DNA from: SZUA-368 sp028533045
Lineage (GTDB): Bacteria > Spirochaetota > Spirochaetia > DSM-2461
DNA length: 64,000 bases
Direction: 5' to 3'
Assembly (NCBI GenBank): GCA_050031985.1
Contig: JBNAIG010000019.1
Span: 124,001-188,000 of the forward strand
Shown piece after piece: positions 33,524 through 42,179 of the stretch. The notes under the pieces were generated by a model that had not been told where the DNA came from, did no database searches, and was given only the letters and a program-made list of their open reading frames with translations. The translations under genes and the position numbers were made by a program. Position 1 is the stretch's first letter; every line of letters starts with the position of its first letter.

Positions 33524-35572
33524 ATGGGTTTGTCGCCGGTTATAAAAGTTGATAATGAAAAATGTACCAACTGCCATCAATGTATTAGTGTTTGTCCCGT
33601 TAAGTTTTGTATGGATGGGAGTGGCGATGTTATTATTCTGAATCATGAGCTCTGTATTGCCTGCGGTAACTGTATTGATGCCTGCTCCCATGGGGCCCGT
33701 CTGAGAATGGATGATTTTGAATCTTTTCTGGAAGATTCCCGTCTAAAGCCTATGGTTGCCATTGTTGCACCTGCTGTTGTCGCTACATTTGGTGATGATA
33801 TGTTAAGGGTAAACGGTTTGCTTCGCTCCCTGGGGGTGGAAGCCATGTTCGATGTAAGTTTTGGTGCGGAATTAACGATTCAAAGTTATCTTGAGCATAT
33901 TAAGGAGAACCAACCGGAGTTGGTTATTTCTCAGCCCTGTCCGGCTATCGTTAATTATATTGAGTTATATAAACCTGAACTCCTTTCCTATTTGGCTCCT
34001 GCCGATAGCCCTATGTTGCATACGATGAAGATGATTAAGGAATTTTATCCCTCCTTTTCCAATCATAAGATAGTCGTTTTATCTCCCTGTTTGGCAAAAA
34101 AAAGAGAGTTGGAAGTGACTGGTTTGGGAGATTACAATATTACTCTGGAAGGAGTGGAGAGTTACCTGGAGAGAATCGGAAAGTCCATAAAAGACTATGA
34201 TGAGGTAGCTTTTTTCAGCCCTGATCCAGAAAGGGCTGTTCTTTTTTCCTCCCCCGGAGGCTTGTTGGCGACATTGGAAAGAGAAAACCCCATAGCTGCT
34301 CAAAAAACAAGAAAAATCGAAGGGCCCGATCTGGTCTACCCCTATTTGGAAAGTCTACCTCAGTCTTTGAAAGATGGAGTGAATCCGCTTATTGTGGATT
34401 GTTTAAACTGCGAGAAAGGTTGCAACGGCGGAACGGGTACCAGAAATCGTAATCTCTCTATGGATCATTTGGAGCATGCGATTGAGCAGCGAGCGGTAAC
34501 CCAAATAAAGAGGAATAAGAGAAAGATCAATAAGGCTATAAAAAAATACTGGGATAAAGATTTATACTCTCGGCACTATATTGATCGATCGGCGTCTGTG
34601 AAAATACTTACACCCAATGAAGAAGAGATTAAACAAATTTACCGTGATATGCATAAGTATAGCGACAATGATATTAAAAATTGTGCTTCCTGTGGCTACA
34701 ATAAATGCGAGGATATGGCAAAGGCCATATACAACGGACTGAACCGTGTTGAGAACTGTCACTATTATCAGTCCGATATAGTCGCGATTGCTCGGGACAA
34801 ATCAATTAGTCTGAGTAATCGTATTAATGATAAGATTAATGAATCTTCTTCCGAAATGCTCAAAATAAGCGAGATGGTAGAGACCCTTATGGCCAGGACG
34901 CAGAATCAAAGTGCGAATATAGAGGAGAGTTCCGCTGCTGTTAAGCAGATGATGAGTTCCATTTCCGCCGTTCACGATAATTTACTTGAACGAAAAGGTG
35001 TTGTCTCTGATTTGAAGGAAACCGCAGAGAGTAAAATATCCGGCTTAAGAGATATGGTAAACTCCATAAGGGAAGTCGTTAATGGGGTAGATAAAGTTCA
35101 GGAATTTAACAATACCGTTGATAATATTGCTCAAAACACAAACCTGCTTGCCATGAATGCCTCTATTGAGGCAGCCCATGCAGGAGAACATGGCAGAGGT
35201 TTTTCTGTCGTAGCGGGAGAAATCCGAAAGTTGGCTGAAGAAACCGGTGAAAATGCTCATAATATTGCCGACGACCTTAAAAAAATAACGACAGATATTA
35301 AAAATTCTATGAGAGTTTCCGAAGAAAGCAGTTCGGATATGGAGAAGATAATAGGCGACTTCTTTCGAATTAGTGACAGTCTTGCTCATATTTCCGCCAG
35401 TATGTCGGAGATGAGTGCCGGGACAGAGCAAATTCAGACCTCTATGACAAGCATGGTGGAAGGGAGCCACGGGGTTGCCGAATTTTGTGAAGTTATGGGC
35501 GAGATGGTGAGGAATTTAGAGCGTATTTTTAATGAGCTAACCGAGATGAGTCAACATCGGGAGATTGTTTGA
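33524..35572 (+). CDS. Soluble [FeFe]-hydrogenase-like chemoreceptor
   Basis: 682 residues with no transmembrane helix. Two 4Fe-4S ferredoxin motifs are at C14/17/20/24 and C44/47/50/54. A [FeFe]-hydrogenase large-subunit-like domain (about 75-310) keeps the four H-cluster cysteines: C139 (SQPCPAIV), C189 (LSPCLAKKREL), and C296 and C300 (NCEKGCNGGTGT). The proton-transfer Cys that precedes the first of these in catalytic enzymes is Pro138 here. A further 4Fe-4S motif (C387, C390, C395, C412) precedes an MCP signalling domain with a canonical-type tip (NTNLLAMNASIEAAHAGEHG). The loss of the proton-relay Cys matches sensory hydrogenases, so this is probably a cytoplasmic H2 or redox chemoreceptor. 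AAGGAG precedes the ATG. Confidence 0.92.
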   Translation: MGLSPVIKVDNEKCTNCHQCISVCPVKFCMDGSGDVIILNHELCIACGNCIDACSHGARLRMDDFESFLEDSRLKPMVAIVAPAVVATFGDDMLRVNGLLRSLGVEAMFDVSFGAELTIQSYLEHIKENQPELVISQPCPAIVNYIELYKPELLSYLAPADSPMLHTMKMIKEFYPSFSNHKIVVLSPCLAKKRELEVTGLGDYNITLEGVESYLERIGKSIKDYDEVAFFSPDPERAVLFSSPGGLLATLERENPIAAQKTRKIEGPDLVYPYLESLPQSLKDGVNPLIVDCLNCEKGCNGGTGTRNRNLSMDHLEHAIEQRAVTQIKRNKRKINKAIKKYWDKDLYSRHYIDRSASVKILTPNEEEIKQIYRDMHKYSDNDIKNCASCGYNKCEDMAKAIYNGLNRVENCHYYQSDIVAIARDKSISLSNRINDKINESSSEMLKISEMVETLMARTQNQSANIEESSAAVKQMMSSISAVHDNLLERKGVVSDLKETAESKISGLRDMVNSIREVVNGVDKVQEFNNTVDNIAQNTNLLAMNASIEAAHAGEHGRGFSVVAGEIRKLAEETGENAHNIADDLKKITTDIKNSMRVSEESSSDMEKIIGDFFRISDSLAHISASMSEMSAGTEQIQTSMTSMVEGSHGVAEFCEVMGEMVRNLERIFNELTEMSQHREIV

Positions 35573-35609
35573 TAAGGCTTTTTTTGTGAATGTGCCGCTT
35601 TCGGACAAA

Positions 35610-35638
35610 TTGATTATTCTTGACTGATTCGTTATTCT
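35610..35638 (+). promoter_or_regulatory. Candidate promoter for RNase D-like gene, near-leaderless
   Basis: TTGATT (35610-35615), a 17-bp spacer and TATTCT (35633-35638), followed 8 bp later by the ATG at 35646. No ribosome binding site is visible. Confidence 0.4.
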
Positions 35639-35645
35639 GGATACT

Positions 35646-36488
35646 ATGACCGAATACAGAGAAATCAAAACTACCGCCGAGCTGGCGGCCTACCGAAAGT
35701 CCCTTACAGAAAAGGGTGTTAAGAAAATCGCCATGGACTTTGAGGCTGAATTCAACCTCCATGTTTACGGGGAACATCTCTGTCTGATTCAGGTCTATGA
35801 CGGTGCCGATTTTCTCCTGATTGATCCTTTGAAGATTGATCGCAATGAGCTTAAAGCCTTTTTGGAGATGAAGTCTCCGGTAAAGCTCTTCTTTGGGGCT
35901 GATTCGGACCGAATGCTAGTCTATAAGCAGTTTGGAATTAAGATTGCCTCCCTCTTTGACATTCAACATCTGGTGGAAGTTCTTGAATTGGAGAAAAAAG
36001 GGCTCGATTCCGTCCTGGCTTCCCAGCTGAATGTGGAAGTGGTCAAAAAAAAGAAGTTCCAGCGATATAACTGGCTCCGCCGCCCCCTCGATGAGGAGGC
36101 CAAGGAGTATGCTCTGGGTGATGTGGAACACCTCTTCCGTCTGAGCGAAGTGCTTATGGAGCAGATTGTTTCCCGGGGACTTGTGGAGGATATGGGCTTT
36201 CGCATTGCCGCCGGTCACCTGGATTTGGACCGAAAAACCGTACCCGGGATTTTTAAAACCCCGGCTTATAAGAAAATGTCCGGAGCCCAGAAGGAAAAAT
36301 ACCGCCGACTAGTGGAAATCCGGGAGGAATTTGCTAAAAAGCTGAATGTCCCTCCCAATACGATACTTACCAAACAGGACCTGGCCGATATCACCTACGA
36401 CACGGCGGCTGTTAAACGGGTGCAGTTTAACCGCAAAGTCCGGGACGGAGAGAAGCGCCGGATTATTGAGGCCGTTATAAAGTCATAA
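35646..36488 (+). CDS. RNase D-like 3'-5' exoribonuclease with HRDC domain
   Basis: 280 residues. The DEDD exonuclease core is visible: KIAMDFEAEF (Exo I, Asp/Glu pair), FFGADSDRMLV (Exo II region) and YALGDVEHLFRL (Exo III, Tyr and Asp). The HRDC-like C-terminal helices (about 205-270, SGAQKEKYRRLVEIREEFAK, LTKQDLADI) follow. RNase D trims 3' ends of tRNA precursors. It is shorter than E. coli RNase D (about 375 residues) because it has a single HRDC domain. It converges on and overlaps the next gene by 14 bp. Confidence 0.85.
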   Translation: MTEYREIKTTAELAAYRKSLTEKGVKKIAMDFEAEFNLHVYGEHLCLIQVYDGADFLLIDPLKIDRNELKAFLEMKSPVKLFFGADSDRMLVYKQFGIKIASLFDIQHLVEVLELEKKGLDSVLASQLNVEVVKKKKFQRYNWLRRPLDEEAKEYALGDVEHLFRLSEVLMEQIVSRGLVEDMGFRIAAGHLDLDRKTVPGIFKTPAYKKMSGAQKEKYRRLVEIREEFAKKLNVPPNTILTKQDLADITYDTAAVKRVQFNRKVRDGEKRRIIEAVIKS

Positions 36489-37110
36489 CATAGCGTCCGG
36501 TCCCGGTGCCGGCAAAGCCCAATCTTAACAGGTATTTCTGATGGGCCCTGTTGTCCGACTCGGTACTGATCGATTCGATATTTTCCAGGCCCGCCCTCTT
36601 AAGAGTCTCACGAATGGTGGAATAGAAATAGTGGCCGCACTTTAGGTCCCGGAAGTCGGGAGTAGCGTAGTCCAGGACAATGTGCCAATTAGTTTTAGTC
36701 GATTGGCGGCAGACGACCAGGGATACGGTATGGCCGTTGCGAAGGATGGGGAAAAACCGGCAGCTCTCGTCTTCAAGGAGGGCTTCCGGGTCCAGCTGGG
36801 GATAAAAGCTAAGGATATCGTCCCGGTTGCTGTTGAGAAAGTGGGATATAAAGGTTTTCTCCTCCGGTCCGGGAGTAAGGATTTCCAGCCGCTCTATAAC
36901 TTTTCTCATTCTGTTTAAATAGTAGAGATTGGTAAGTGTGGTAAAGGTATTAAGGGCCATAACCGGTAGGGACCAGATGTAATAGCCGTAGATGATAAAG
37001 CATACCGAGCCTATCAGATTAATTACCCTCAAGCGCAAAACGCTTTTTTGAGTCAGGGCCAGGGCGACTATAACCGATGCAACTAAACCGAAAATCTCTA
37101 TTCTATCCAT
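36475..37110 (-). CDS. Membrane protein with GNAT-like C-terminal domain
   Basis: 211 residues. The first about 75 contain three hydrophobic helices (IFGLVASVIVALALTQ, VINLIGSVCFIIYGYYI, VMALNTFTTLTNLYYL), similar in pattern to YgjV-type inner-membrane proteins. Residues about 85-211 look like an acetyltransferase fold (FFPILRNGHTVSLVVCRQ, HYFYSTIRETLKRAGLENI, ending RLGFAGTGTGRYVM). The substrate is unknown. It lies 9 bp after the aminotransferase gene and is probably co-transcribed with it. Confidence 0.6.
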   Translation of the reverse strand: MDRIEIFGLVASVIVALALTQKSVLRLRVINLIGSVCFIIYGYYIWSLPVMALNTFTTLTNLYYLNRMRKVIERLEILTPGPEEKTFISHFLNSNRDDILSFYPQLDPEALLEDESCRFFPILRNGHTVSLVVCRQSTKTNWHIVLDYATPDFRDLKCGHYFYSTIRETLKRAGLENIESISTESDNRAHQKYLLRLGFAGTGTGRYVMTL

Positions 37111-37119
37111 TGAATCCTC

Positions 37120-38391
37120 CTAAAGGTTTTTAAGAAAGGCCTCAAGCCTGTCACATCCTTCTATTAGACTGGGAAAAAGCTTTTTCTCCCATTCTTCGTT
37201 CATCCCGTCCCGTCCGGGCCAGTTTTCTCTGACAAATTTACCGTCAAAATCCACGCTGGCCGTACGAACTCCCAAATTGGTGGCGGGGAAGTAGAAGTCC
37301 GAACCGGGAAGCAGGGCAACTCCCACATCGAGGAGGAGTTTTTCCACTAAAGCCTTTCCGGTTAAAATCCCGTGGGCCTTAAGCTTTTCCCGGTAGTTGT
37401 CAAAGTCGGGGAAGAGATAGAAGGCTCCCTCCGGTTTGGGACAGTTCAGGCCCATGGCGGTAAAGCGGTCCCAAAGATACTCCGAGGCATAACGGTAGAT
37501 GTCTCTGTTGGTGTTGAGCTCTTCCCGGAGTTCGTCAAAGCGGGAATAGCCGTTGAGAGCGGCGTACTGTACGGGGCAGGACACACAGCTGAAGGTTTCG
37601 GATATGATGGCGCTAAGGGAGTCCTTGATGATCTGGAGGGTAGGGGGGATAATCATGGCGCCCAGTCGGTAGCCTCCTCCGGCAAAAAGTTTGGAAAGGC
37701 CGGTGGAAACGATGGTCCCCTCAGGGTAGAAGCGGGCGATGCTGACGTGGGGGCGGCCTGTGAAGTCTATACCCGCATAGATTTCATCGGAAATAACTAT
37801 CACATTGTAGGCCCGGCATATTTCGGCTATCTCTTTGAGTTCTTCTTCTGTATAAACGCTTCCCGTGGGGTTATTCGGATTATTGAGAATCAGAAGCTTC
37901 TGTTCCTGGCCCATCTCAAAGCAGGCTCGGTCCAGTTCGTCCGCCTGGAGACGGTAGGAGTTTTCCCGTTTTGTTTGGATGGGGATGAGTGTCTTGCCGC
38001 GCATAGCCGCTTGGGGGCCGTAGCTCACCCAGCTGGGGGCAGGGACAAGGAGAATGCCTTCCACCAGGTAGCTTAGTTGAAAAATCAGCTCTTTACTTCC
38101 CGGTCCAATGAAGACATCTTCCGCTGTGTATTCCAGTTGGTGTTCCTTTTTAAGGTAGGCACAAAGAGCTTCCCTCAGTTCCAGAAGGCCCTGTGTGGGG
38201 AGATATTCGTTATGTGAGGCGTGGTCAATCAGTCCCTCTTGAAGCAGCTTGGGTACGGGAAACGCCGCTTCTCCAAAGCCAAAATGATTGACCTTGCGTC
38301 CTTCGCTCCGAAGTTTCTTGACGGTGGTGTTGATATGCAGTGTGGCCGACTCTTTGAGGTTGAGGACCAGGGGGTTAATGGATGGAATCAT
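37120..38391 (-). CDS. Class I/II PLP-dependent aminotransferase
   Basis: 423 residues from ATG 38391, which has AAGGAG 7 nt upstream; an in-frame start at 38466 is possible but lacks a site. Fold type I aminotransferase: NHFGFGEAAFPVP, GPGSKELIFQL, ILNNPNNPTGSVYTEEEL, VISDEIYAGIDF, the PLP lysine in STGLSKLFAGGGYRLG, and GAFYLFPDF with the substrate-binding Arg in GVRTASVDF. It resembles aspartate or aromatic aminotransferases of subgroup I. The substrate cannot be fixed from sequence. Confidence 0.85.
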   Translation of the reverse strand: MIPSINPLVLNLKESATLHINTTVKKLRSEGRKVNHFGFGEAAFPVPKLLQEGLIDHASHNEYLPTQGLLELREALCAYLKKEHQLEYTAEDVFIGPGSKELIFQLSYLVEGILLVPAPSWVSYGPQAAMRGKTLIPIQTKRENSYRLQADELDRACFEMGQEQKLLILNNPNNPTGSVYTEEELKEIAEICRAYNVIVISDEIYAGIDFTGRPHVSIARFYPEGTIVSTGLSKLFAGGGYRLGAMIIPPTLQIIKDSLSAIISETFSCVSCPVQYAALNGYSRFDELREELNTNRDIYRYASEYLWDRFTAMGLNCPKPEGAFYLFPDFDNYREKLKAHGILTGKALVEKLLLDVGVALLPGSDFYFPATNLGVRTASVDFDGKFVRENWPGRDGMNEEWEKKLFPSLIEGCDRLEAFLKNL

Positions 38392-38529
38392 GACTATCTC
38401 CTTAGGCTGATTATAGGCCCGGGAAGGGGCTTTTACAAGGAGGGCCTCTTCACAAATCGGTCTCATTCTTGACCGAATCCGCTTTGTCGGTCTAATATGT
38501 AAAAACCAATATAGAATACGGAGATAATT

Positions 38530-38928
38530 ATGATTAAAAGAATATTATTGATTCTTCCTTTGACTTTGTTTTTCTTTTCCTGTGTGACCACATCCATGCC
38601 TTTTGAATATACCGTGGAGGGATATTCTCTTGGGACTGATATAGATAAGGATATACTGGAGAAAAGCATTAAGATTGCCTTGATGAAGTATAACTGGATC
38701 CCCTATGAAGAGGTTCCCGGAAGCATTAAGTCCCAGTTTTCCAAGTCGGAGGGACTGATTACTTGTGATATTCAGGTCCTTTATAATGACGGTGGGTATT
38801 CCATAAACTATCTGGGAAGTAAAAATCTTGATGAGAACCTCAAACGCATGACTATTCACAAGAATTATAATCGCTGGATTGCCAATCTGAATAAAGTTAT
38901 TTACGAGAATTACTTGCTGGCCGAGTAA
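38530..38928 (+). CDS. Small lipoprotein, function unknown
   Basis: 132 residues. The signal peptide ends with lipobox FFSC (Cys18). The mature part is alpha/beta (YTVEGYSLGTDIDKDILEKS, YNWIPYEEVPG, LITCDIQVLYNDGGYSINYLG) and recalls small periplasmic folds that oligomerise or bind envelope components, but I recognise no family. A CGGAGA ribosome binding site precedes the ATG. It lies 99 bp upstream of the aryl polyene operon, separated from it by that operon's promoter. Confidence 0.65.
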   Translation: MIKRILLILPLTLFFFSCVTTSMPFEYTVEGYSLGTDIDKDILEKSIKIALMKYNWIPYEEVPGSIKSQFSKSEGLITCDIQVLYNDGGYSINYLGSKNLDENLKRMTIHKNYNRWIANLNKVIYENYLLAE

Positions 38929-38967
38929 GCGATTTGTGTCTTTTTATGGGACTCGCAGGCGGGTCCC

Positions 38968-38997
38968 TGTACACATTTTCTTCACTTTGTGTATAAT
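38968..38997 (+). promoter_or_regulatory. Candidate promoter of the aryl polyene operon
   Basis: Perfect TATAAT at 38992-38997 with TGTACA (38968-38973) 18 bp upstream. The first gene starts at 39028 with GGGAGA before the ATG. No other promoter-sized gap exists until the end of the operon at 55293. Confidence 0.5.
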
Positions 38998-39027
38998 GGG
39001 GTATTCTCAAAATAACAGGGAGATCCC

Positions 39028-40140
39028 ATGAACCATAAAAATCCCGATTGGCAGGAAGAACAGTACAGCAAAGATAAAATCCGTGCTGTTGATGCCAAAT
39101 ATGAAGCCCAAAAAATCGCCTTTGCCCCTCTTGTCTTTCAAGCCGCCCTTTCTCTTAGGGAATTCGGCATATTAACGTCCCTTCTGGAAGCGGGAGATAC
39201 CGGTTTAACCGCCGCTGCCCTCCTGGAAAAGCATGATGTTTCTGAATACGCTCTTAATGTCCTGTTGGAAATGGGACTTAGCATGGATATTGTTAAGTGG
39301 GAAAGGGACAGCTCCCCCCGGGTATATTCTCTGGGGAAGGTGGGATTTTTCCTTGAAACAGACGGTATGACCCGGGCCAATATGGATTTCTCCCAGGATG
39401 TCTGTTACAACGGGGCTTTTCATATGCACGAGGCCTTGGTAAAAGGAAAACCGGAAGGACTTAAGGTCTTTGGCGGATGGGATACCATTTATGAAGGTCT
39501 CTCTTCCCTGCCGGCGGACGTTCAGAAGAGCTGGTTTGCCTTTGACCACTACTACTCGGACGGGGCCTTTCCCAAGGCCTTGGAATTCGTTTTTAAAGAA
39601 GAACCTAAAAACCTTATGGATATTGGGGGGAATACGGCTAAATGGGCCTTTGCCTGCGCCGGATTTAACCCTCGGGTAAATGTTACCATTGTGGACTTGC
39701 CCGGACAGGCCGATATGGCCCGGAAGAGAATCGAAAAAGCCGGTCTTTCCGAACGAATCTCTCTTTTCGAAGGAAATGTCTTAAAGGAAGAAACAACCCT
39801 TCCCACCCATTGCGATGCGGTCTGGATGAGTCAGTTCCTCGACTGTTTCTCTTTGGAGGAAATCACCTCTATTCTTACAAAAGTCCATGCCGCCGTGGAT
39901 GAAGAGGCCCAAATCTTTGTTATGGAACCCCTCTGGGATCGTCAGAAATATCCCGCCGCCTCCTACTCCCTTCACGCCACATCTCTCTATTTTACCGCCA
40001 TGGCCAATGGTAATAGTAAAATGTACGGCTACGACGAGTTGGTTCGGGCTGTGGAAGCGGGAGGATTTATCCTCTCCGATGAAATCCATGAGCTGGGGCC
40101 GAACGACTACTCCATTCTTAAATTCAAGAAGAAGGCTTAA
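39028..40140 (+). CDS. SAM-dependent O-methyltransferase of aryl polyene cluster
   Basis: 370 residues. An N-terminal winged-helix dimerisation domain (about 30-110, LREFGILTSLLEAG, LLEKHDVSEYALNVLLEMG) is followed by the O-methyltransferase domain with SAM motif LMDIGGNTAKWAFACA and acidic VTIVDLPGQADMA. This is the first gene of the cluster. In aryl polyene clusters this family methylates the aryl head group or its oxygen. It lies 3 bp before the ketosynthase-like gene. Confidence 0.85.
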   Translation: MNHKNPDWQEEQYSKDKIRAVDAKYEAQKIAFAPLVFQAALSLREFGILTSLLEAGDTGLTAAALLEKHDVSEYALNVLLEMGLSMDIVKWERDSSPRVYSLGKVGFFLETDGMTRANMDFSQDVCYNGAFHMHEALVKGKPEGLKVFGGWDTIYEGLSSLPADVQKSWFAFDHYYSDGAFPKALEFVFKEEPKNLMDIGGNTAKWAFACAGFNPRVNVTIVDLPGQADMARKRIEKAGLSERISLFEGNVLKEETTLPTHCDAVWMSQFLDCFSLEEITSILTKVHAAVDEEAQIFVMEPLWDRQKYPAASYSLHATSLYFTAMANGNSKMYGYDELVRAVEAGGFILSDEIHELGPNDYSILKFKKKA

Positions 40141-40143
40141 TCT

Positions 40144-40875
40144 GTGAAGTTGCATTTAGAGGATCATTGCGCCTGGGCTCCTTCTTTGGAGACAGAGGAA
40201 CAGTGGGAGCAGTGGGCCTCCGGTTCTTGTGAGATCGAATGCTCTACTGTGGTTCCCCCGTTGGAGCACATGTCAAAAATAAGCAAGCGCCGTTTGAGTC
40301 AATTGACCAAGATGGTTTTGCAGACCGGTCATGACCTCATTGTGAAAAATCGTCCCGACCACGTAATCTTTTGCAGTAATTATGGAGAGATCCGCCAGCA
40401 GTACAAGATTACCCGGGGGCTTCTTGATAGCGGCGAGATCCGGCCGGCCAATTTTAGCCACTCCGTTTTCAATACGCCTTTGAGTCTTTTAACCATTGAG
40501 GAGAAGGTAAGGGAGTCGGTAAATGTTCTTCTGGCCGGGGATCGGTGTCTTTCCATGGGGCTTCAGGCCGCTCTGGCCCATGGAGCTTGCCACCCCAAGG
40601 ACAGGCAACTTCTGATTTTTGCCGATGAACTTCTGCCCGAAGACTACAGCGGCCTTCTGGGGAAAACGCCCCCGCCTTACGCTTTTGCTCTGATGTTGGG
40701 GCCGGAGGGAACCGGTAAGGCCGTCCTGGATATGAAGGAAGGAGCGCTTGAAAGAGGAGATCGCTCTACCCATCCCCTGGATTTTTACAGTTGGTTGATC
40801 AAGAATGAAGAGGAGCGATTCACCGTTGAAGCAAAAGGGTCTATCCCTTACGTTCTTAATCGGAGCTCTCTGTGA
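40144..40875 (+). CDS. Ketosynthase-like chain-length partner (ApeC-like)
   Basis: 243 residues starting at GTG 40144. It matches the short ketoacyl-synthase family found second in aryl polyene clusters: an N-terminal WAPSLETEEQWEQWASGSCE, KRRLSQLTKMVLQTG, FCSNYGEIRQQYKI, and FSHSVFNTPLSLLTI. The nucleophilic Cys of true ketosynthases is absent, and the protein is about 60% of KS length. In the E. coli system the counterpart pairs with a full ketosynthase as a chain-length factor. The stop overlaps the next start (TGATG). Confidence 0.8.
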   Translation: MKLHLEDHCAWAPSLETEEQWEQWASGSCEIECSTVVPPLEHMSKISKRRLSQLTKMVLQTGHDLIVKNRPDHVIFCSNYGEIRQQYKITRGLLDSGEIRPANFSHSVFNTPLSLLTIEEKVRESVNVLLAGDRCLSMGLQAALAHGACHPKDRQLLIFADELLPEDYSGLLGKTPPPYAFALMLGPEGTGKAVLDMKEGALERGDRSTHPLDFYSWLIKNEEERFTVEAKGSIPYVLNRSSL

Positions 40876-41651
40876 TGAAAAGGGGCTACCACGTCATATT
40901 CAAGCTTGTGAGTTTCTTCTTTTTTGGGCTGGGGGGCGCCGTTTTTTCTCTTGTTTTTTTGCCCCTTTTCCTGCTTTTTGTGCATCCCGCAGCGGCCAGA
41001 AAAAGAGCGCTCAGGAGATGGGCTAGCAAATCGTTTCATCTTTTTACCGGTTTTATGTCCCTTGTGGGAGTTGTTAAGCTGGATGATTCGGAGACGGAGG
41101 ACCTGCACAGGGATGTACCTTCTCTTATCTGTGCCAATCACCCCTCTTTGTTGGATGTGGTTTTTCTTATCAGCCTGATTCCCAACGCCGATTGCATCGT
41201 CAAAGCGGGACACTGGAAAAATCCTTTTTTGCGAATTATTCTTTCGTCCATGTATATTCCCAATTCCCTTAATGTGGAGGATACGGTGGAGGCCTGCCGA
41301 AAGTCTCTGGATGAGGGAAACCATATCATTCTTTTTCCCGAGGGAACCCGAACGCCTCCCGGAGAAGAGTTGCCCCGCTTTCACCGCAGCGCAGCCCAAA
41401 TCGCCCTCCGAACCGGCCATGACATTGTGGCGGTGAAGATTGGATGCAGCGAACATTCCGGCTTGGGTAAGGGGGATAAGATCTGGGACTCCCCGCCGGG
41501 AGGAGTTATTCGTTATTCCCTGCATGGGCAAGGAATACTGCCTTTTGAAAGCTATAAAGATATGTCCGTTCCTGTGGGGGCTCGTCAATTGACCAAAGAC
41601 CTCAAATCGGCTATCTTTCATAACCATAATAAAACCGAGGACTGTTTATGA
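40875..41651 (+). CDS. PlsC-type acyltransferase of aryl polyene cluster
   Basis: 258 residues from ATG 40875 (a GTG one codon earlier is possible). An N-terminal membrane helix is followed by the lysophosphatidate-acyltransferase fold: SLICANHPSLLDVVFL corresponds to the NHxxxxD box, and FPEGTRTPPGEELPRFHRS to the second motif. It probably transfers the polyene acyl chain, or a fatty acyl, onto a lipid anchor. It overlaps the next ACP gene by 4 nt. Confidence 0.85.
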   Translation: MKRGYHVIFKLVSFFFFGLGGAVFSLVFLPLFLLFVHPAAARKRALRRWASKSFHLFTGFMSLVGVVKLDDSETEDLHRDVPSLICANHPSLLDVVFLISLIPNADCIVKAGHWKNPFLRIILSSMYIPNSLNVEDTVEACRKSLDEGNHIILFPEGTRTPPGEELPRFHRSAAQIALRTGHDIVAVKIGCSEHSGLGKGDKIWDSPPGGVIRYSLHGQGILPFESYKDMSVPVGARQLTKDLKSAIFHNHNKTEDCL

Positions 41652-41905
41652 AAAGTTTAGAATTGCAGCTCAAAGAGCTGGTTATCGAATCTCTTGATTT
41701 GGAAGATATGACCGTTGACGATATTCCCGCAGACGCCGCCCTTTTTGGAGATGATCTGGGGCTCGATTCCATAGATGCTCTGGAGCTGGGAATTGCGATT
41801 AAGAAGAAGTTCAATATTACCCTTTCCGCCGAAGATGAGGAGAACAGGAAGCATTTCTACTCCATCAATACGCTAAAAGATTTTGTTACAGCGAATAGGG
41901 CTTAA
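41648..41905 (+). CDS. Acyl carrier protein 1 of aryl polyene cluster
   Basis: 85 residues, acidic. The phosphopantetheine site is Ser in LGLDSIDALELG. ATG 41648 overlaps the acyltransferase stop. Two ACPs in a row are a hallmark of aryl polyene clusters, where one or both carry the growing aryl-polyene chain. Confidence 0.93.
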   Translation: MKSLELQLKELVIESLDLEDMTVDDIPADAALFGDDLGLDSIDALELGIAIKKKFNITLSAEDEENRKHFYSINTLKDFVTANRA

Positions 41906-41919
41906 GGAAGGGCAGGAAA

Positions 41920-42174
41920 ATGAAAAGAGAAGAAATATTTAACAAGGTCGCGGAGATCTTGAATGAAACCTTTGAAATCCCCCTTGAAGAAATTAAGGGC
42001 GATTCCCTGATTCAGGATGATTTGGATCTGGACAGCATTGATGCGGTAGACCTGATTGTTAAACTTCAGAAGTACACCAGCAAAAACATCGATCCCGCCG
42101 AATTCAAGCTGGTTAAGACCGTTGACGATGTGGTCACAGCCATTGAAAAGCTTTTTGTAGAGGAAAAGCTGTAA
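41920..42174 (+). CDS. Acyl carrier protein 2 of aryl polyene cluster
   Basis: 84 residues, with the phosphopantetheine Ser in LDLDSIDAVDLIVKLQ. It starts 14 bp after ACP 1 with an AAGG-type site. It is distinct in sequence from ACP 1, so the two are not a recent duplication and may have different partners. Confidence 0.93.
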   Translation: MKREEIFNKVAEILNETFEIPLEEIKGDSLIQDDLDLDSIDAVDLIVKLQKYTSKNIDPAEFKLVKTVDDVVTAIEKLFVEEKL

Positions 42175-42179
42175 AAATA

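Noticed and set aside
38948..38967. GGGAC/GTCCC hairpin as a terminator after the small lipoprotein
   Set aside because: No T-tract follows on either strand, and the region overlaps the likely promoter of the pigment operon.
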